Below are positions 1 to 13,831 of a stretch of DNA of 64,000 nt, piece by piece. The position numbers were made by a program, and so were the translations under genes. The DNA is from Centroberyx gerrardi. Lineage: Eukaryota > Chordata > Actinopteri > Beryciformes > Berycidae. The stretch's first letter is position 1, and each line of letters begins with the position of its first letter. Below the pieces are notes generated by a model that searched no databases, was not told the origin of the DNA, and was given only the letters and a program-made list of their open reading frames with translations. Location: contig NC_136005.1 in NCBI RefSeq assembly GCF_048128805.1, positions 16,936,760 to 17,000,759 of the forward strand. Direction: 5' to 3'.

Positions 1-1880
1 ATGACACAAAGCATCATTATGTAAAATGTCAGTCCTATTTTTATACAAGAATGTTTTTCAAAAACAAAGTAACCATTAGACTTTCTAAACAGTGCAACTT
101 CTTTATTACTTTCTCAGAGGATAAGAAGTGTTTCTGTTTCTGTTTCTTTCTATTCAGGAGGATGTGTTCCAGACCAAATATCACTCAGATAGTTCAGGTT
201 TTTAAAAAGCTTATTTAATTCATCATGGACTGGAAGCCATTTTAGTTAATCCAAAAAGCCTTTGCCTCAGTGTTTTTTTGTTTTTTTTTTAATATTGGAG
301 GCAGATGCTGTAGCCTTTGTCAGCAATAGCAGTCCAAGTGAATAGGGGCAAAAACATTACTCTAATAAATGAGTTTCATAACACAGTTTACTATGGAGAA
401 GGGCTTCCGGTAAACACCAGTGTTAATTAATGTCACCCTCTGGTGCTAAAACGTCTTGGATAGATTCTCTATTCATTGCACTTTAGTTCCAAAGAAATGG
501 TGAGCCTGCATGAAATGCTAATCCTTTCTCATCATGTTATATTTAACCATGCAACACAATCTTGAGACCTTAGTCAGGGCTATTTTGGTGACAGTCATGT
601 CGGAAGAGGCCAAAACAAACCTACTGTTTCTTACTAAGTCTTGGAATAGAGCTCTAAAAATAGAGGTTAGATGTAAATTCCTTTGCAAAGCCCCCAGAGA
701 GAGGAGGGGTTAGTAACTTCCAGTTAGTCCAAGTCGACCACCAGCTTTCCTGTTGTCACTAGGAACTCTTCTCCTGACCACAGGCCCTTAGTTACCTCTC
801 ATAACCTGCTACAATATTTCACAATGCGACTCAAAATGGCATGCTGACATGATGTGTACAGAGCCTGTACCACATACTATGATAGCACAATTTAAGGACA
901 TCAATATGATGACGCCAAGCTGAAATATGTAACAAGCAATGACAGTCCTTAGCTTTCTGAAAGTATAGTTTGAGACCAGAAAACTGCAATGTACAGCATG
1001 TACATATATGATGGCAAAACTACATCTTTACAACAATTTAAATGGTGAATTGCAGATCTCGGACTATTGTGCAGTCTTAACCAGGGCATTCACATAAGCC
1101 TCTGATTAATATGGGCATCCTCCTTACCTACACACACTGACTCAGTCGTTCACCATTGTCTCTTTTCAAGTATTTGTCTCTATTGTCCAATGCTCTAGTT
1201 TCTCCCCACTACCTTTCTGACTCTGTGTTGCTGTATGTGTGTCAGCAGCAGACTGAGAGCTTTCCGCCGTGACCCGCCTGCCTTTCTCTGTGACCCCAGG
1301 AGCTAGACAGCGGTGCTCAGAATGTAGACCAGGTTGTATAAGAAGATGTAACCCAAAATATGTTGTTTGCACTATGTTTGGTAAATACAAGATATGAATT
1401 TGTACCAAAAAGTTACAGTTCCGTGGTAATCAGCCCATCCTGGAAGACCTTCAGCTTCTTCCCAGAAACAAAAGATACAATAAATGTCACTAAATGCAGA
1501 AAAGACTTTCCTCTTTCTGAATAATAATGACACAAAGCATCATTATGTAAAATGTCAATCCTAGTTTTATACAAGAATGTTTTTCAAAAACAAAGTAACC
1601 ATCAGACTTTCTAAACAGTGCAACTTCTTTATTACTTTCTCAGAGGATAAGAAGTGTTTCTGTTTCTTTCTATTCAGGAGGATGTGTTCCAGACCAAATA
1701 TCACTCAGATAGTTCAGGTTTTTAAGAAGCTTATTTAATTCATCATGGACCGGAAGCCATTTTTCTCTGTGACCCCAGGAGCTAGACAGTGATGCTCAGA
1801 ATGTAGACCAGGTTGCATAAGAAGATGTAACCCAAAATATGTTGTTTGCACTATGTTTGGTAAATACAAGATATAAATTC
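1..1880. repeat. Local duplication, second copy internally deleted
   Basis: The sequence from 1 to about 240 recurs at 1527-1765, and the sequence from about 1283 to 1397 recurs at about 1762-1878, with only a few percent difference. The second copy therefore looks like a copy of the first 1.4 kb that lost about 1.04 kb in the middle. The first copy may begin left of the window. No ORF of note lies in either copy. The event looks like a local segmental duplication plus deletion rather than a transposon, since no terminal repeats or target-site duplication are visible. Confidence 0.85.
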
Positions 1881-1987
1881 ATCATCTGTATGAGGTAAAA
1901 TTAAATGTTTTTGGCATTGATCATTTGCTTGAATTCAAAATATTTAATGTGTAATATGTGGAAGCATTATTGAAGCCTGTTTTCTAG

Positions 1988-2096
1988 GATTGACTGCCAT
2001 CTGATGGACAGTCAGTTTCATGATGTCCTGGTGGAGCTAGAAACTGTGTTCCAGCAACACTGTGCATCGCTGATCCAGTGCCACGGAAAAAAGAAG
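1988..2096 (+). CDS. Candidate isolated coding exon, gene unknown
   Basis: A pyrimidine-rich stretch ending in TTTTCTAG precedes an open frame that runs 36 codons (from 1989) to a possible donor AAG|GTAGAG. The peptide includes MDSQFHDVLVELETVFQQHC, which looks like an amphipathic helix and not like random translation. I do not recognise the family and find no partner exon nearby. It could be an exon of a plus-strand gene whose other exons lie left of the window (human has USP46 convergent with SPATA18, but this peptide does not resemble USP46), a remnant, or chance. If unspliced, the frame stops at about 2171. Confidence 0.3.
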
Positions 2097-2455
2097 GTAG
2101 AGACTCCACAGAGAACAAGAGCACACTGTAGTATTGATTTGATGGATATACTAATAGAGATGCAATTCTAACAGTGATGCAAGCATCTAAGTGTAAAAAT
2201 GGTGATTAAGGACAAATGGGCTAAATACTATAAATACAGCCGCATGTCTGAAACCTTAAATTCACACTGTAATAACAGACCATGGAGTCAGTTTCAGCTT
2301 TCATCATCAGGAAATAGATTGGTGTCAAGAGTAAATGGGAATCAATAAAAGAATACGCAAGAAAATCATTGCACAATAAGACTGGAAACCATATTAAACC
2401 AAGAAACACCGAAAATGATTAATATGAGCATTAACGTTATACATGTGTATGCACA

Positions 2456-2530
2456 ATCACACACACACAACATACACACACATATGACATGCGTGTGCAC
2501 ACAGTTAAAAACACACACAGACACACACAT
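2456..2530. repeat. CA-rich imperfect microsatellite
   Basis: Runs of CACACA interrupted by AT-rich bases. This is simple sequence with no coding content. Confidence 0.85.
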
Positions 2531-3122
2531 ACATAAACACAGAGTTTAAAAAAAAGTCCAAGTTCAGACACTTGAACAAACAAATAGTAGCACTCCACAC
2601 ATGCACAAAACAGTCACATATTGTCACGTCTGGAAACATGTTTTACAGCTGAGTACTAAGACCACCAAGTCTTGGAGACAGATTTGTCTTGGAGACACAT
2701 TAGTACACAGACAGTGGATTAGGGGCTGCAGCTAAGCAAATAAAGATCGTCTCTATCCCAATCATCCACTGTAACACTCTCCTACATCTTAAGCTCTGGC
2801 ATTTTAGATTCAGTAACCTGACGACAATATACAGAAATCAAACAGTCCTTTATAGGCCTCGTCTTTGTTCACTTCCTTATACACAGGAAGAGTGAATGCC
2901 CTGTAGCCTCTTGACATATACCCTTCCTTAGATCGCCTCCTGGAAAGTTTCCACCCAAGAAAGACCTGGGCTCTGTTTTCCCCGACTCGCTATGACTTTT
3001 TCCACACCACCAAATCAGCTCAGCCCGTTGGTCAGAGCCATTATTGATGGTCAGAGTCATGACCAGTGACCATGACATTTGCCTGGGTCAGTAGAAGCAG
3101 CCTCAACCCTCCTGCCATTCAT

Positions 3123-3123
<1 letters not shown>

Positions 3124-3154
<31 letters not shown>
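3124..3154. repeat. Homopolymer of 31 C
   Basis: Thirty-one consecutive C residues, G on the other strand. Such a run can form G-quadruplex or i-motif structures, and its exact length is unreliable in any assembly. Confidence 0.97.
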
Positions 3155-4164
3155 ACCTCCCCTATGTTTCATCTCTCCTTCCCAGAAGAAATATTTATCT
3201 TCCTGTCCCTTCTGGGGATGGACGGCAGGGCAAAGGACTGGGGGAGGGGGCAGCTGGTAGGACACAAGTCCCGACCGTCCCCACGCTGCCCTGTGTTGGT
3301 TCAGGGGCCCCAGGCAGACAGACGTTCATACATCATCGGAGATCAGCTGGAACACTCTCGTCCCAGTCCTGCCATTAGCAAGTTCAAGTTCAACTGAGAG
3401 GTTCACCATAACTGAGTGGACGAGGCCATTCATCAGGCGGTGCGCACTGTATGCACAGAATTACATTGTGTGTACAAAACACTGGAGTAAAATAAGCTGA
3501 TTTGTTGGGTCAAACTGCCATCTAGTGGTTACATTTAGTCAGTCATGAGACAAGCAAGACCTGCAAGTCCTACAGACTAGTGCAGAAGTGTAAAACTCAA
3601 CCCCACCCCCACAAACTCCAAGCGCCTTGACCAGTTCCCTTTCTAAATTCATCACCCAGAATCAAACACAAACTTCCAAATGTGCCCTTGAGGCCAGAGT
3701 GTTACTTTTCTGTCATCAAAATAATGCAGAAGTTGAATATCAAATAAGATCAATAGAAAAATGTCATATTGAAAGTCTCATAGTAATGTTCGCCATTCCC
3801 TTCCGGAACAGCTCCTTCATGTCTTCTCTCCTTTGAAAAACTGTATGTGTGGGAAAAAAGTTTTTCATTTCTTTCCACTTTCCACCAATGGCAGTCTCAC
3901 CTCTTCAAGTCTGTATGTGAGAGACAGAAATAGACGAAAGAGAGAGACGGACAGACAGAGATCAAGAGACAGAGTCGTATGTTTGAGTCGGTGTAAGACA
4001 TTTAGCAGCTGCTCAATGCAGCTTTGAAGACTCCGGGCCTAGGAGGTCAAGCTACAGCCATGAAAAAGTTTCTATATATTTAATATGACATGGCCTGTAA
4101 TACTTGCCCCCTGTGAGGCCAGTGTGCCTCCGACTGTCAAACATTTGATTCCCTCCAACCGAGC

Positions 4165-4198
<34 letters not shown>

Positions 4199-4218
4199 CT
4201 CTCTCTCTCTCTCTCTCT
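4165..4218. repeat. (TTTC)n followed by (TC)n microsatellite
   Basis: A tetranucleotide TTTC run passes directly into a dinucleotide TC run. It is a compound microsatellite with no gene context. Confidence 0.95.
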
Positions 4219-6628
4219 AATTCTCTTTTTCCTCCATCCCTCTACAGGGTGGGCGTGTTCAGCATTGAGGCAAGTCGGACACGAGATTGGCGCCGGGTTT
4301 GATCGCCTGTTTCCGTGAGAGTATCAAATCATGCTTAGTGTAACAAGTCCCTGTGGAGCCGTAACCTTGCGAAACTCACACCTGCATCAGCAGCAGTCTG
4401 CCCTGCCAGCGCTGGTCTGTAATGTAATGGATGGCTGCTATTCTCATTAAACAAATCGCCCAGATGTGTTTTTATACAGAGCATTCCAGCGTCCAGGCAG
4501 GACTCCCTGGTCTAAAGCACAACAGAGCTCATTGCTCTGGTGATGGACACAGCCAGTTATAAGAGGCAGCTTAAGTTCTCCGGTGTACCTGCAGACTAAG
4601 CAAATGTAATAATGTGACAGGAAGTTGGATTGTTGAGCGAGGTGAAAGTACACCACGCCTGTGTCTTCATTCATTAGGTTGACATCTCCACTTAGCAGCT
4701 GTGAGGTATGAGCTGCTTTCTCGTCAGTGATGTATAAGGGTTTTCCATTGCCAGGCAGAGCAAACAATTCAAAATCCATCGACATTCAGTTGATCTCCCC
4801 CTCCCTCAAGAAAGAGAAAAGGTCATGACAGCCTCTGAGGCTTTAACGATGTGTTAAAAACTATTTTGTGGAAAAACATGAGCCAAATCACCTCACCCTG
4901 GGCCCCCCTTGTGTGTTGTTGCTCTTTCAAGATCATGAGAGGCAGGGCGAACGATTAGCAGGACCAGGTCCAGACAGCTCGCTGGAGACCGGCTGTACTG
5001 ATTTTCATCATGAAAATATTACTGTTTGAACAAGCTAGTAGGGCCACAGAGCTCTCTGTTTTCTTCACCTCTGAATTCATCCAAAACCGATTGTTTCAAA
5101 TTCATGAAAACTGAGACATTTGACAGCCGCCCAGATGCTACTAAGCAGTGATGCGTTACTCTGCTGATGACAGCGTACCATGACATCTGAAGTTCATCAA
5201 CACAGACATCAACCTTTGTGAATAAGATATTTAATTTTTTTGAAGAGAGCTCAGAAAATCATTTGACTTCCAAACATTGTTAATCGGCCATTGCTTGTGA
5301 GAGTCCAGATGTACGATCGATGAGAGAACAGGAAGGGGAAACAGCTTGGACAAATGTCTGTATTGGGAAATAGAGTGTCCAAAGATGAAGTCGGGGTTTT
5401 TTTGTGGATTTGTCATCGGAGGGACAGAGAGGAAGTGTTTAGCCATGGTATCTCTGGCAGAGTATGGACACTTGATGTCTGACCTCAGTGGGACTGAGAT
5501 GTTGTGCAGTCACGCCTGTTTGGGTCCATCAGGCCGTCAACAGGGCCGATGGGGCTGAGGGCTCCGGCCGGCCCCCGCTATGACCTCACAGACTAGGCAG
5601 TGCCAAGGGAGGGCCCTTGGGTGTTCCATCACGGACGATTACGAGAACGAGGAGGGTGGGGCTGAGTTGTCAATGTGGTGCACTTACAATATTTAAACAC
5701 AACAATGCACTGACTAATGAAGCCACAGTCCCGTTTTTTTCTGTCTTTCTCTCTAGCTCTGCCTCGTTCCTCTGGTCATAAATTGTGTGCTCCTCCTGTG
5801 CAGCGGTTAGTCTGCGTCCTGCTCCGTTCCAGATGTGTTTAACGGCCTTTCGGGGCCTCAGAGAGCCTGCCTGTCTTGGAGATACAGGGGCCTGAAGACC
5901 AGCAGCGGCTCAGTGACTCCTCCATTGAAGGGTGACTCCATCAGAGAGAAGAGCAGAGCACTCTAACCAGAGTTTCTGTGCAGTAAGGTGATAGACTGAT
6001 AAAATTCCAACAACACAAATATATTATTTATGTTTACTGGTTGTTAGCAAAAGCATGAGCTGTTTTGTCCCTGACTACTGTTCCTCACTTGCTCCTTCTG
6101 TGTTTTTGTATCTCCCCTCTCTTTACGTTGCTCCTTCCTTCTATCCTCTGTCCATTTTTATATTGTCTTTGATTTATGCACTGCAGTCTGGTCATCACCC
6201 ATAACCATGTCATTATGTGCTGTGATATATAGCCCCGTTAATGTCCCCCCTCTGGTCTGGCTCTGGGATCAGGGTGGGTGCTCATGCTCAAGTTCCAGAG
6301 ACTCAAGGCTGTCCAGAACTGAGCGCATTAAGAAAGCCTCCGAGCGTTTGAGAGGAAGCATCACACAGTCCAACAGTGTTAAATCAGGGTTCTGAGACTG
6401 GAAACTGGAAAGTTTAGTTGGACTTGTGGATCTGAGTCTGTGTGGGGTGAGCTCCAACTACAACTGTCTCTCCAATTTGAGCCATGGATTAATATCTCAT
6501 TTCTAGCCCCTGCTGAGCTGTTGTCACCCAGGCCACAGGGGAAAGAGTAGTTTCATCGTTTTTGCTACCAGAATATAGCTAAATCCAGACATGGAAGCTA
6601 AATGCACTCTCTCTCTCACGCTTTCTCG

Positions 6629-6629
<1 letters not shown>

Positions 6630-6681
<52 letters not shown>
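6630..6681. repeat. (TC)n microsatellite
   Basis: About 26 uninterrupted CT units. It produces the low-complexity Arg-Glu reading frame on the minus strand, which is not a gene. Confidence 0.95.
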
Positions 6682-6685
<4 letters not shown>

Positions 6686-9600
6686 GTGTGAGAGAAAGAA
6701 GAGACAACAAATGTGTTTCTGTGTATGTGTGTGCCTGTGATCATGCACAATTGCACTATAACAAACACTCAGACATATCCCCCACAATTTGTCTTTCCAA
6801 AAAAACGGAAGCATTTAAAGCCAACACAACTTTCAAAAAGTCCACAAGACTGTGGCCCTTAAGAACAGTAGGGGACACTTTGGGAGTTACATCTCTTGAT
6901 TTGCCCTTGCCATATAGTATCCTGATGGCTTTCCTATGCTTGGGGTGCTTTGTTGCATTATTGTCCCCAGTAGAGACCAAGCAGAACCAATTTAGAACTT
7001 CTTTCCCATCTCCATCCGTCCAGGACTTCCAGGGTCTGCGGTTACGCCCTCGGTGACCGCAGCTGACCACAGCACACCTGAGTAAACATTCCACTGGCTC
7101 GCAGAGGGACAACTGGGCCACGACAACTGGGCCGGGACATGGCTCTACAGCCTCACTCCCATTTATATCATGGTAGTAGGACCGGACCTGGTCCCAGGAG
7201 CCGGGACCCTTCTGAACCGCTGCGGATCAGACAAGATACTCTTCATGTGGGAATGTGATGAGGAGGCGTGGCGGAAGTTTCCATGACATGGGTTTCTGCA
7301 TAGTCAACACATTTTATTTTCCCATACATATTCCCCAAGTCTCTCACCATCCATTAGCTCACTAATGCAAGGGGTAACTGAGGATACATTGTATTTTTGC
7401 AGGGATATGCTTGAATTTAGATGATTGCCTCCAGAGCATTGACATATAAATTAGTCAAGGATTCATGTTTACATTGGAATGACATTGGAACCACAACATA
7501 CATTTTGCCCACTCAGTGAGGTTGAAACCATAAGCTGATATTATATAGGATATGCTATTCTTAGCTTTCAGTGAATGGTTTTTATGGTTATACTCATGAC
7601 ACAAAATCATAGTGCAACCAACATCCTCTGATGTGGGATGCTAATCACTGCGGCTCCAAACCCACCATGTAATCTATAATCAGTATCTACACTGCTCAAA
7701 GACAAATACTGTTCCACGAATTGCAATCACTACTGGACGAACAAGATTTCATCCAATCAGCAAAACAAAGGAACTCTTTTGTTCTGAACAACAATCCAGG
7801 ATAGCAGCCAATTAACAAATGAACACTACTGTATCTCATCTACAGACTAGAACAGTGGTCAGTGAGCGCGCCCATTAAGAATGTTTTTAATCACCCACAG
7901 GCCCTGGAGGTTGGGAGGCATGTTACAGCTCAGTTTCTGCTCTGCAGAGCGAACGCCTTATTTTGGATGTTAGATAGGGCTTGAAGAGCCAACAGTGTCA
8001 TGGGTTTGCCTGATGAGGAAGCTGGTGCAGGACTGGGCATGGCCTGGAGAGGAGGAGGGCTAATTAGACTGTGTCAATTACTGGGCTGAGAACGTTAGAT
8101 CACTGTGTGAAGGCATCACCACTGGGATGCTGCTGGCTTTTCTTAAGCAAGTTCATTCAAATGTAAAGACACACTCATATACCCCCCTCCCACACACGCA
8201 AACACGCACACGCACACACACACTTCTTTTGCTCAACTTTTGCCAACTATTTCTCTTCTCTTTTTCTCTTGATGAGGTCACTTCAAGGTCCTAATTAACA
8301 CTTGTACACAGATTAGTTAAAATACGCTGATCAGCAGTGACTTTGGGAATCCAAGGACAACTCCAAACTTTGCTTGTTCATTAACTTTGGTTGCAGGGAA
8401 ACTTTGCTGCAAACACTGCAGCAATTTCATCGCTTGGGCTCACCTTTATGATGGAGCGTCAGCGCCATCTATTGTTCAAATGGAGTACAACACTGAGAGA
8501 AATGAATGAGGGAATTGGGCAGTGAGCATGGTAAAATAATCAACCTCAAAATGTGGGTTCAATCCTATAGCACATACCTAATGTAAACACTGGAAACTGA
8601 CTGACACATCCTCTTTGGTATTTATATCACGTGATAAGGGTATTGCTGTGATTGAAGGGAAGTCTAACTTGGAGGAGCTACTGAGGCTTTACATTCATTC
8701 TGCAGAAACTATTGTGGGGTTCTTTGACAGCACAAAATACAAATTGATTAAAACAGAATGCAGCATTCATGGTGGAACAAAGGGTTTGCTAGGAATTTAT
8801 AGCAACCCTGCATGTATTACCAAGCAAGCAGTTCCCTGTCAGCCCAGAGCCAGAGTCCCAAGCAATTCCAAAATGTTTGAGCAGGTGTTTAGACTACAAC
8901 ATGGCTGATTCAATTGATTAACAAATTTAAAACATACTTTTTTGGTCCGCAGAACAGTCTTTCTAAACAGTGTTTAATGCAACATTTAACAAAAAAATGA
9001 AATGTTTGCCATTTTTTATTCTTTAAAAAACTCAGCATAAAAGGCACAGTCAAAAAAATGTATTCATCACTCAGTAACACAAATGCAGTTCAAATCATAG
9101 TTAAACCAACATGGATTTATCTTCTTCACTAAATTAGTAAGTTCAAGCCAGTCAAGGCTAAATTAAGTACTGCGGTGTATAATGATTTCAGTTGTGAGGC
9201 TACAATGAGGCTACAGTACATGTAATTGAAAACAAAATTTAACATTAGAAAAACATAACATCATGCATTGCATTATATTGAATGCATCCAGACTTTGGTG
9301 CAAAATAAGTAGCTATTGATCCTACCCTTGTACACTATCATGTCGCCTACACTACTATTTGGAAAACTGGGAATTAACTAAACACAAACTTCAGTCATAA
9401 AAAGCATAATCATTTCATAAACTGGCTACTATGTTAGCAGTATAATTTCTGAAAGCACACTGGGTCTCACTTGCATCTCAAAACAATTCTCAAAATATAA
9501 AACCACAGCACCAAATAAAATCACATTAAAAAAATCACAGCAACCGATCACATTAAAAATTGCTGTGGCCAATATCAGTCACTCAAGTATTTGTGGAGTT

Positions 9601-10021
9601 GAAGTTGTCGCTGATCATTAGCACCATTATGTTCTACAGCAAGTCGACAAAGGACAAGTGGGCATTACTTTTGGTGATATGTAAAGAGAGAGAGAAATGC
9701 CTATAAGGGATAAAGACTCAATATGGTTCCTATAATTAGCTACAGTGATACCTAAGACTAAGAAAGTGCTACTGTGCAGGTCTAGTTTTCCTCTGACAAA
9801 TTACTTGAAATCTCTGTTGATCACTGAAATACTTTTTGTATCATGTATTAAAAACTAAAGTTACACTAAATATAGTAAACTAAGAGAACTGTTTAGCTGC
9901 CAGACTACTATGCTTCATCCATGATGGACTGACCTCTTCTTCTACTGTCAGGATCCCATCAAACTGCCCTGCCACAATGTAAACTCTGAACAGCCTTTGG
10001 TGCTGCTGGGATCTTAAATGC

Positions 10022-10027
10022 TTTATT
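10022..10027 (-). terminator. spata18: Candidate poly(A) signal of spata18
   Basis: AATAAA on the minus strand, about 130 bases beyond the spata18 stop codon. It would give a short 3' UTR. Further AT-rich candidates lie farther left, so the true cleavage site is uncertain. Confidence 0.45.
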
Positions 10028-10157
10028 TAGCGGGAACAGACAAGCAAAGACGTAATCCAGTAGATGAAATCAGACATGAAATTAAGACTTTGTTTCACTA
10101 ACATGAAATAGAGGTGTAGATCGTTGTCCTGTTGTCCCATAGCTGGGTGGCCTGGGT

Positions 10158-13100
10158 TTACAGCCGGCTCGCTGTGAGGCGTCCGGGAGACAGGCTTCTG
10201 GTGCTGTTAAATGCCTGAAAACATGACACAGAGAAAAGAGAAGAAGACAGGAAAAAGAAATGTTGGAATATTTCCAGAAACTAAATTAAAAGTAAACACG
10301 CTTGCAATGAAATAAAGCTGAGGTTTTGTAGTACTCACCCTTAGGGCCATGGGGCGTGAATGCATGTTATTTGGTTGGAAAGAGTGATAAGATTCTTAAC
10401 TCTAAATTATATTATTTTTAACTCTGTATTTCATGAGTAGTAAAGCTGAGCCATGTTCAACCCAACAAAAGGATGTAATCCCTTCTGCTACCAAAACCCC
10501 CAACTGGCATCTATCTTGCTGTGTGGTTGGTTTGAATGTCAAAAATCCTAGAGACTTACAAGAGTGCGAGTCGGGCTGACAGAGCGGGAACGCAGTGGGC
10601 TGGTGCTCCTGCTCCGGCTTCTACTCCTCCACTGGAGAAACAGACACATTAACCGCATAAACCTCTGCATCTAACATTCATTGTTCTCTATAGCAACACT
10701 TAAATTAATGATCGTATTTTTCGAAAAGGCGGGATTGTCTGTACCAGAGCGCCTCTTCGGGTCACAGCCTCGCCCTTCACTATCACACCGTCTCCTTCTA
10801 CCAGCGCGGGCCACACATGGTGCACCACCAGAGGAGCAGTGAACTCAGAGTCATAGCTGCGACGATACCTGCCAGACAGAAAGGGAGGGGGAGACGATGA
10901 GGGAGAGAAGGTGTGTTTGGGTATGTGAGTGTGTGAGTGTTATCCATGTGTTGAGGGTGACATCCAGTGGCAGGGATAGTAAATGAATATCTAAAGCAGG
11001 AGTATGTTTTTTCTGAAATGTAACCTGAGTGGTAGGCCACAGTTCATAACATGCTGTTGTACGTTGATTGTTTGGAAATGTAGCACGTAAGGATTATCTT
11101 CTTAGGTCTTATGTCATCATGATGTTTTTCAATATGCCTTGTGATAAGCAATATCTCAAAATCAATCTTCAGATATAATAAAGTTGCAAAATTGACCAAA
11201 TAGAACATCACAGCATTACTCTCTGGAACCTCTTAGGAGGGACAAAACAGGCTAAAAACAGGCTATTTTGCCCCTGGGCCGTACTTTGGGCAACCCTTAT
11301 ATAGGATCGGGACACAGGTGCACAGGACTTACTTGCTGTCATTGTAGAGTTCTCCATCGCTGGCAAAGGCCAGGTCAAGAGGGGGGTCCAGTGTCTGCAT
11401 AGCGAAGGCCACCCTGCATGTCTCCCTGATCAAGGTGCTGATGAGGACAAAGTCCACCTCCGGCGGGAACGAGATCCGCGGGTTCACATTCATGACATTG
11501 ATCACATCCTGAGGAGATATCATAATGCACGGTTAGATGTATTCCCTTGTTCAACACTAAAAGTCAAACTACATAAATTTGGCCATAAATGTTGCTACAC
11601 TCAATAAGTCCCTGTATTTGCTATAGAAGACACTTCAGAGCAGAAAAGAGCCCTACATTGACGCTGGCCTGAACATCATAGAGGTCCAGGTTTCTGACGA
11701 TGTAGTCCACAGCCGCCTCCTCCAGACTTTCTGGTCCAAGGTGGGATGGGGACAACGTCTTCCTCACGCGCAGCTTGAACTGACGGTAAGCTAGCTTCGC
11801 TGCCTGAAAGGCTTCCTGAGGAATGAAAACACGGTTACAAGCGGTGGAGCCATGACAAACACTCTTCATTGTTTTGGAGGAAAGCTGAGGCTAAGCCATG
11901 TAATGCAATAGATAATGCACGTTACACTGCGATCATCCCATAATGTGTACATCTCTACCGTTTGCAGTAGAATAACAACAGTCATACCATGACAGCGATG
12001 AAGATGATTTTCTGGACCATCTCTAGGTCGTCAATGTAGCGTCGCAGCAGACTCTGGGCCTCCAGACGCTCCACAGCATACAGGTCACTGAAGCGAGATA
12101 CAAGGCGTGCGTGGCGGGAGGAGTTGGTCAGCTGGGCTCTGGTGGGGGATTCACTCCTAAGGGGGCTGGAAGGGCGGCTGCGCCTGGGCAAGGGGCTCGG
12201 AGAACGACTTCTCACCAACCTGAGGGAGGGGGGAGGGAAATCACAAAAAACACATCAATTCATCGATTCTGAGAAACAATTCTGTACTGTGGTGTTTATG
12301 TGTTTGTATGTGCATGTGTGTGTGAAGGCGTGTGTGTATGGTGTGTGCACGCTTACCTTTTCTGTAGTATGTGTGTGTGTGTGTGTTTGTGTGTGTATGT
12401 GTGGGTGTGGGTGCAGGCGCCCACCTCTCCTGCAGCATGGCCTTCTCTGTGGTCAGGAAGGACACTTCATCTCTCAGCAAGCGAATCTGCCGCTCATAGT
12501 CGTCAAGAGTATCCAGCTTCCTCTTATAAATCTCCACCTGCTCATGTGTGGCACGCAAACTGAAACACACACACTCACACACTTATTAACAGAAGAGGAT
12601 ATATATTGCTACTTAAAATGAATATATCATGGCAGTATTTCACTATATCACTCACTCTGCTTTTAGCTGTAATATTTCATCTTCCGTGGCCAGCAGAGTG
12701 GTTGCTGACTTGTTCTTTGTGTCATCCAGTTCTATATGAGCATCAACCAATCTGTTATGACAAAGATAAAAAAACATTGCATGTTTGAAGTACTTCAAAC
12801 TCTGACTGCTGAAGAACAGAATGGAAAAAATCTATTCATTTTTACCAACATTTGTATTATCGTGTCATTCTAATTCAATAAATTGTTTAAACTGAATCTG
12901 TGAGTTGTCCTGACTGAACAGTTTGGGGTTTTTGTTAGTCTGTCTCAGTGTTAGACATGTTGACTCATCTGCAGCAGACTCACTCTGCTTTGACGGAGTC
13001 CAGCTGCAGGCGAGTGGAGCACAACTGAGTCTCCATCTTCTGCATGTCACTGTCATGGGAGACAGAAAGCTCCCTGATCTTCCTGTCCTTTTCCACCGAA

Positions 13101-13779
13101 TCCTGGTAACAAAATGTTTCAGGCACATTTTCAGCACAGTCAGATTGCCATGACACCATGTGACCATGAGGGATAGAATAGAATAGAATAGAATAGAATA
13201 GAATAGAACTTGAATTGAATTGAATTGAATTGTTTAGTATGAACATTTGGGGTTATTTGGATGTGGATTAGGCCTAAACCAAGTCTTACATTTGAAGTAT
13301 ATATTCATGGAACATTTAATGTTATTAATCCATGTCTAACAGCACTTGCTATAGAATAACCTTAAAATAACTATAAGCCTAATAGCAGATGATGTCACCT
13401 GGATGAGTTGCAGACTGGTATCATCAGTGACCGAGGGCCTTGCCATTGAGAAGCAGGTTCCCAGCCATGGCAGCAGGCGCGTTTTGAGAGTGTCCACTCC
13501 AGCATAGTGTCCACCTGATCAGACATTAAAACACAGTTTGCAGTGAATAGTTCCTGTGAGTGATGATGCTGCTTGCTTGTAAGTAGCTTTGTAAAAGAAA
13601 AAAAAAAGTGCTGTATTGTAAAAGTGTACCTTCAGCAGCCGTGAGGTTGAGGATGGTGAACAGTTGGCCCTGGATCTTGGCAGTGAGCTCAATCAACTCA
13701 CAACATCTATTCAGATTCTGGTCACAGGAAATCACCTGAGAGGGGGAGCATCAAAAGCAATAATGAACAAGCAAAATTA

Positions 13780-13831
<52 letters not shown>

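Larger units (their letters stand above)
2531..10021. other. Non-coding interval left of spata18
   Basis: No exon that I can support is seen in these 7.5 kb. ORFs are short and lack splice context, for example a 112-codon minus frame at 4447-4785 and a 97-codon plus frame at 8615-8908, neither resembling a known family. The interval holds a poly-C run, TTTC/TC and TC microsatellites, and CTCF-like motifs at 3516-3528 and 8461-8475. In human the SPATA18-USP46 interval is gene-poor, so regulatory sequence is plausible, but I cannot see specific enhancers. Confidence 0.6.

Noticed and set aside
4447-4785. 112-codon minus-strand ORF
   Set aside because: Composition is not strongly coding, no similarity recognised and no partner exons. 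Conservation in related fish would be needed to revive it.
8615-8908. 97-codon plus-strand ORF
   Set aside because: No recognisable domain, no splice context, embedded in AT-rich intergenic DNA.
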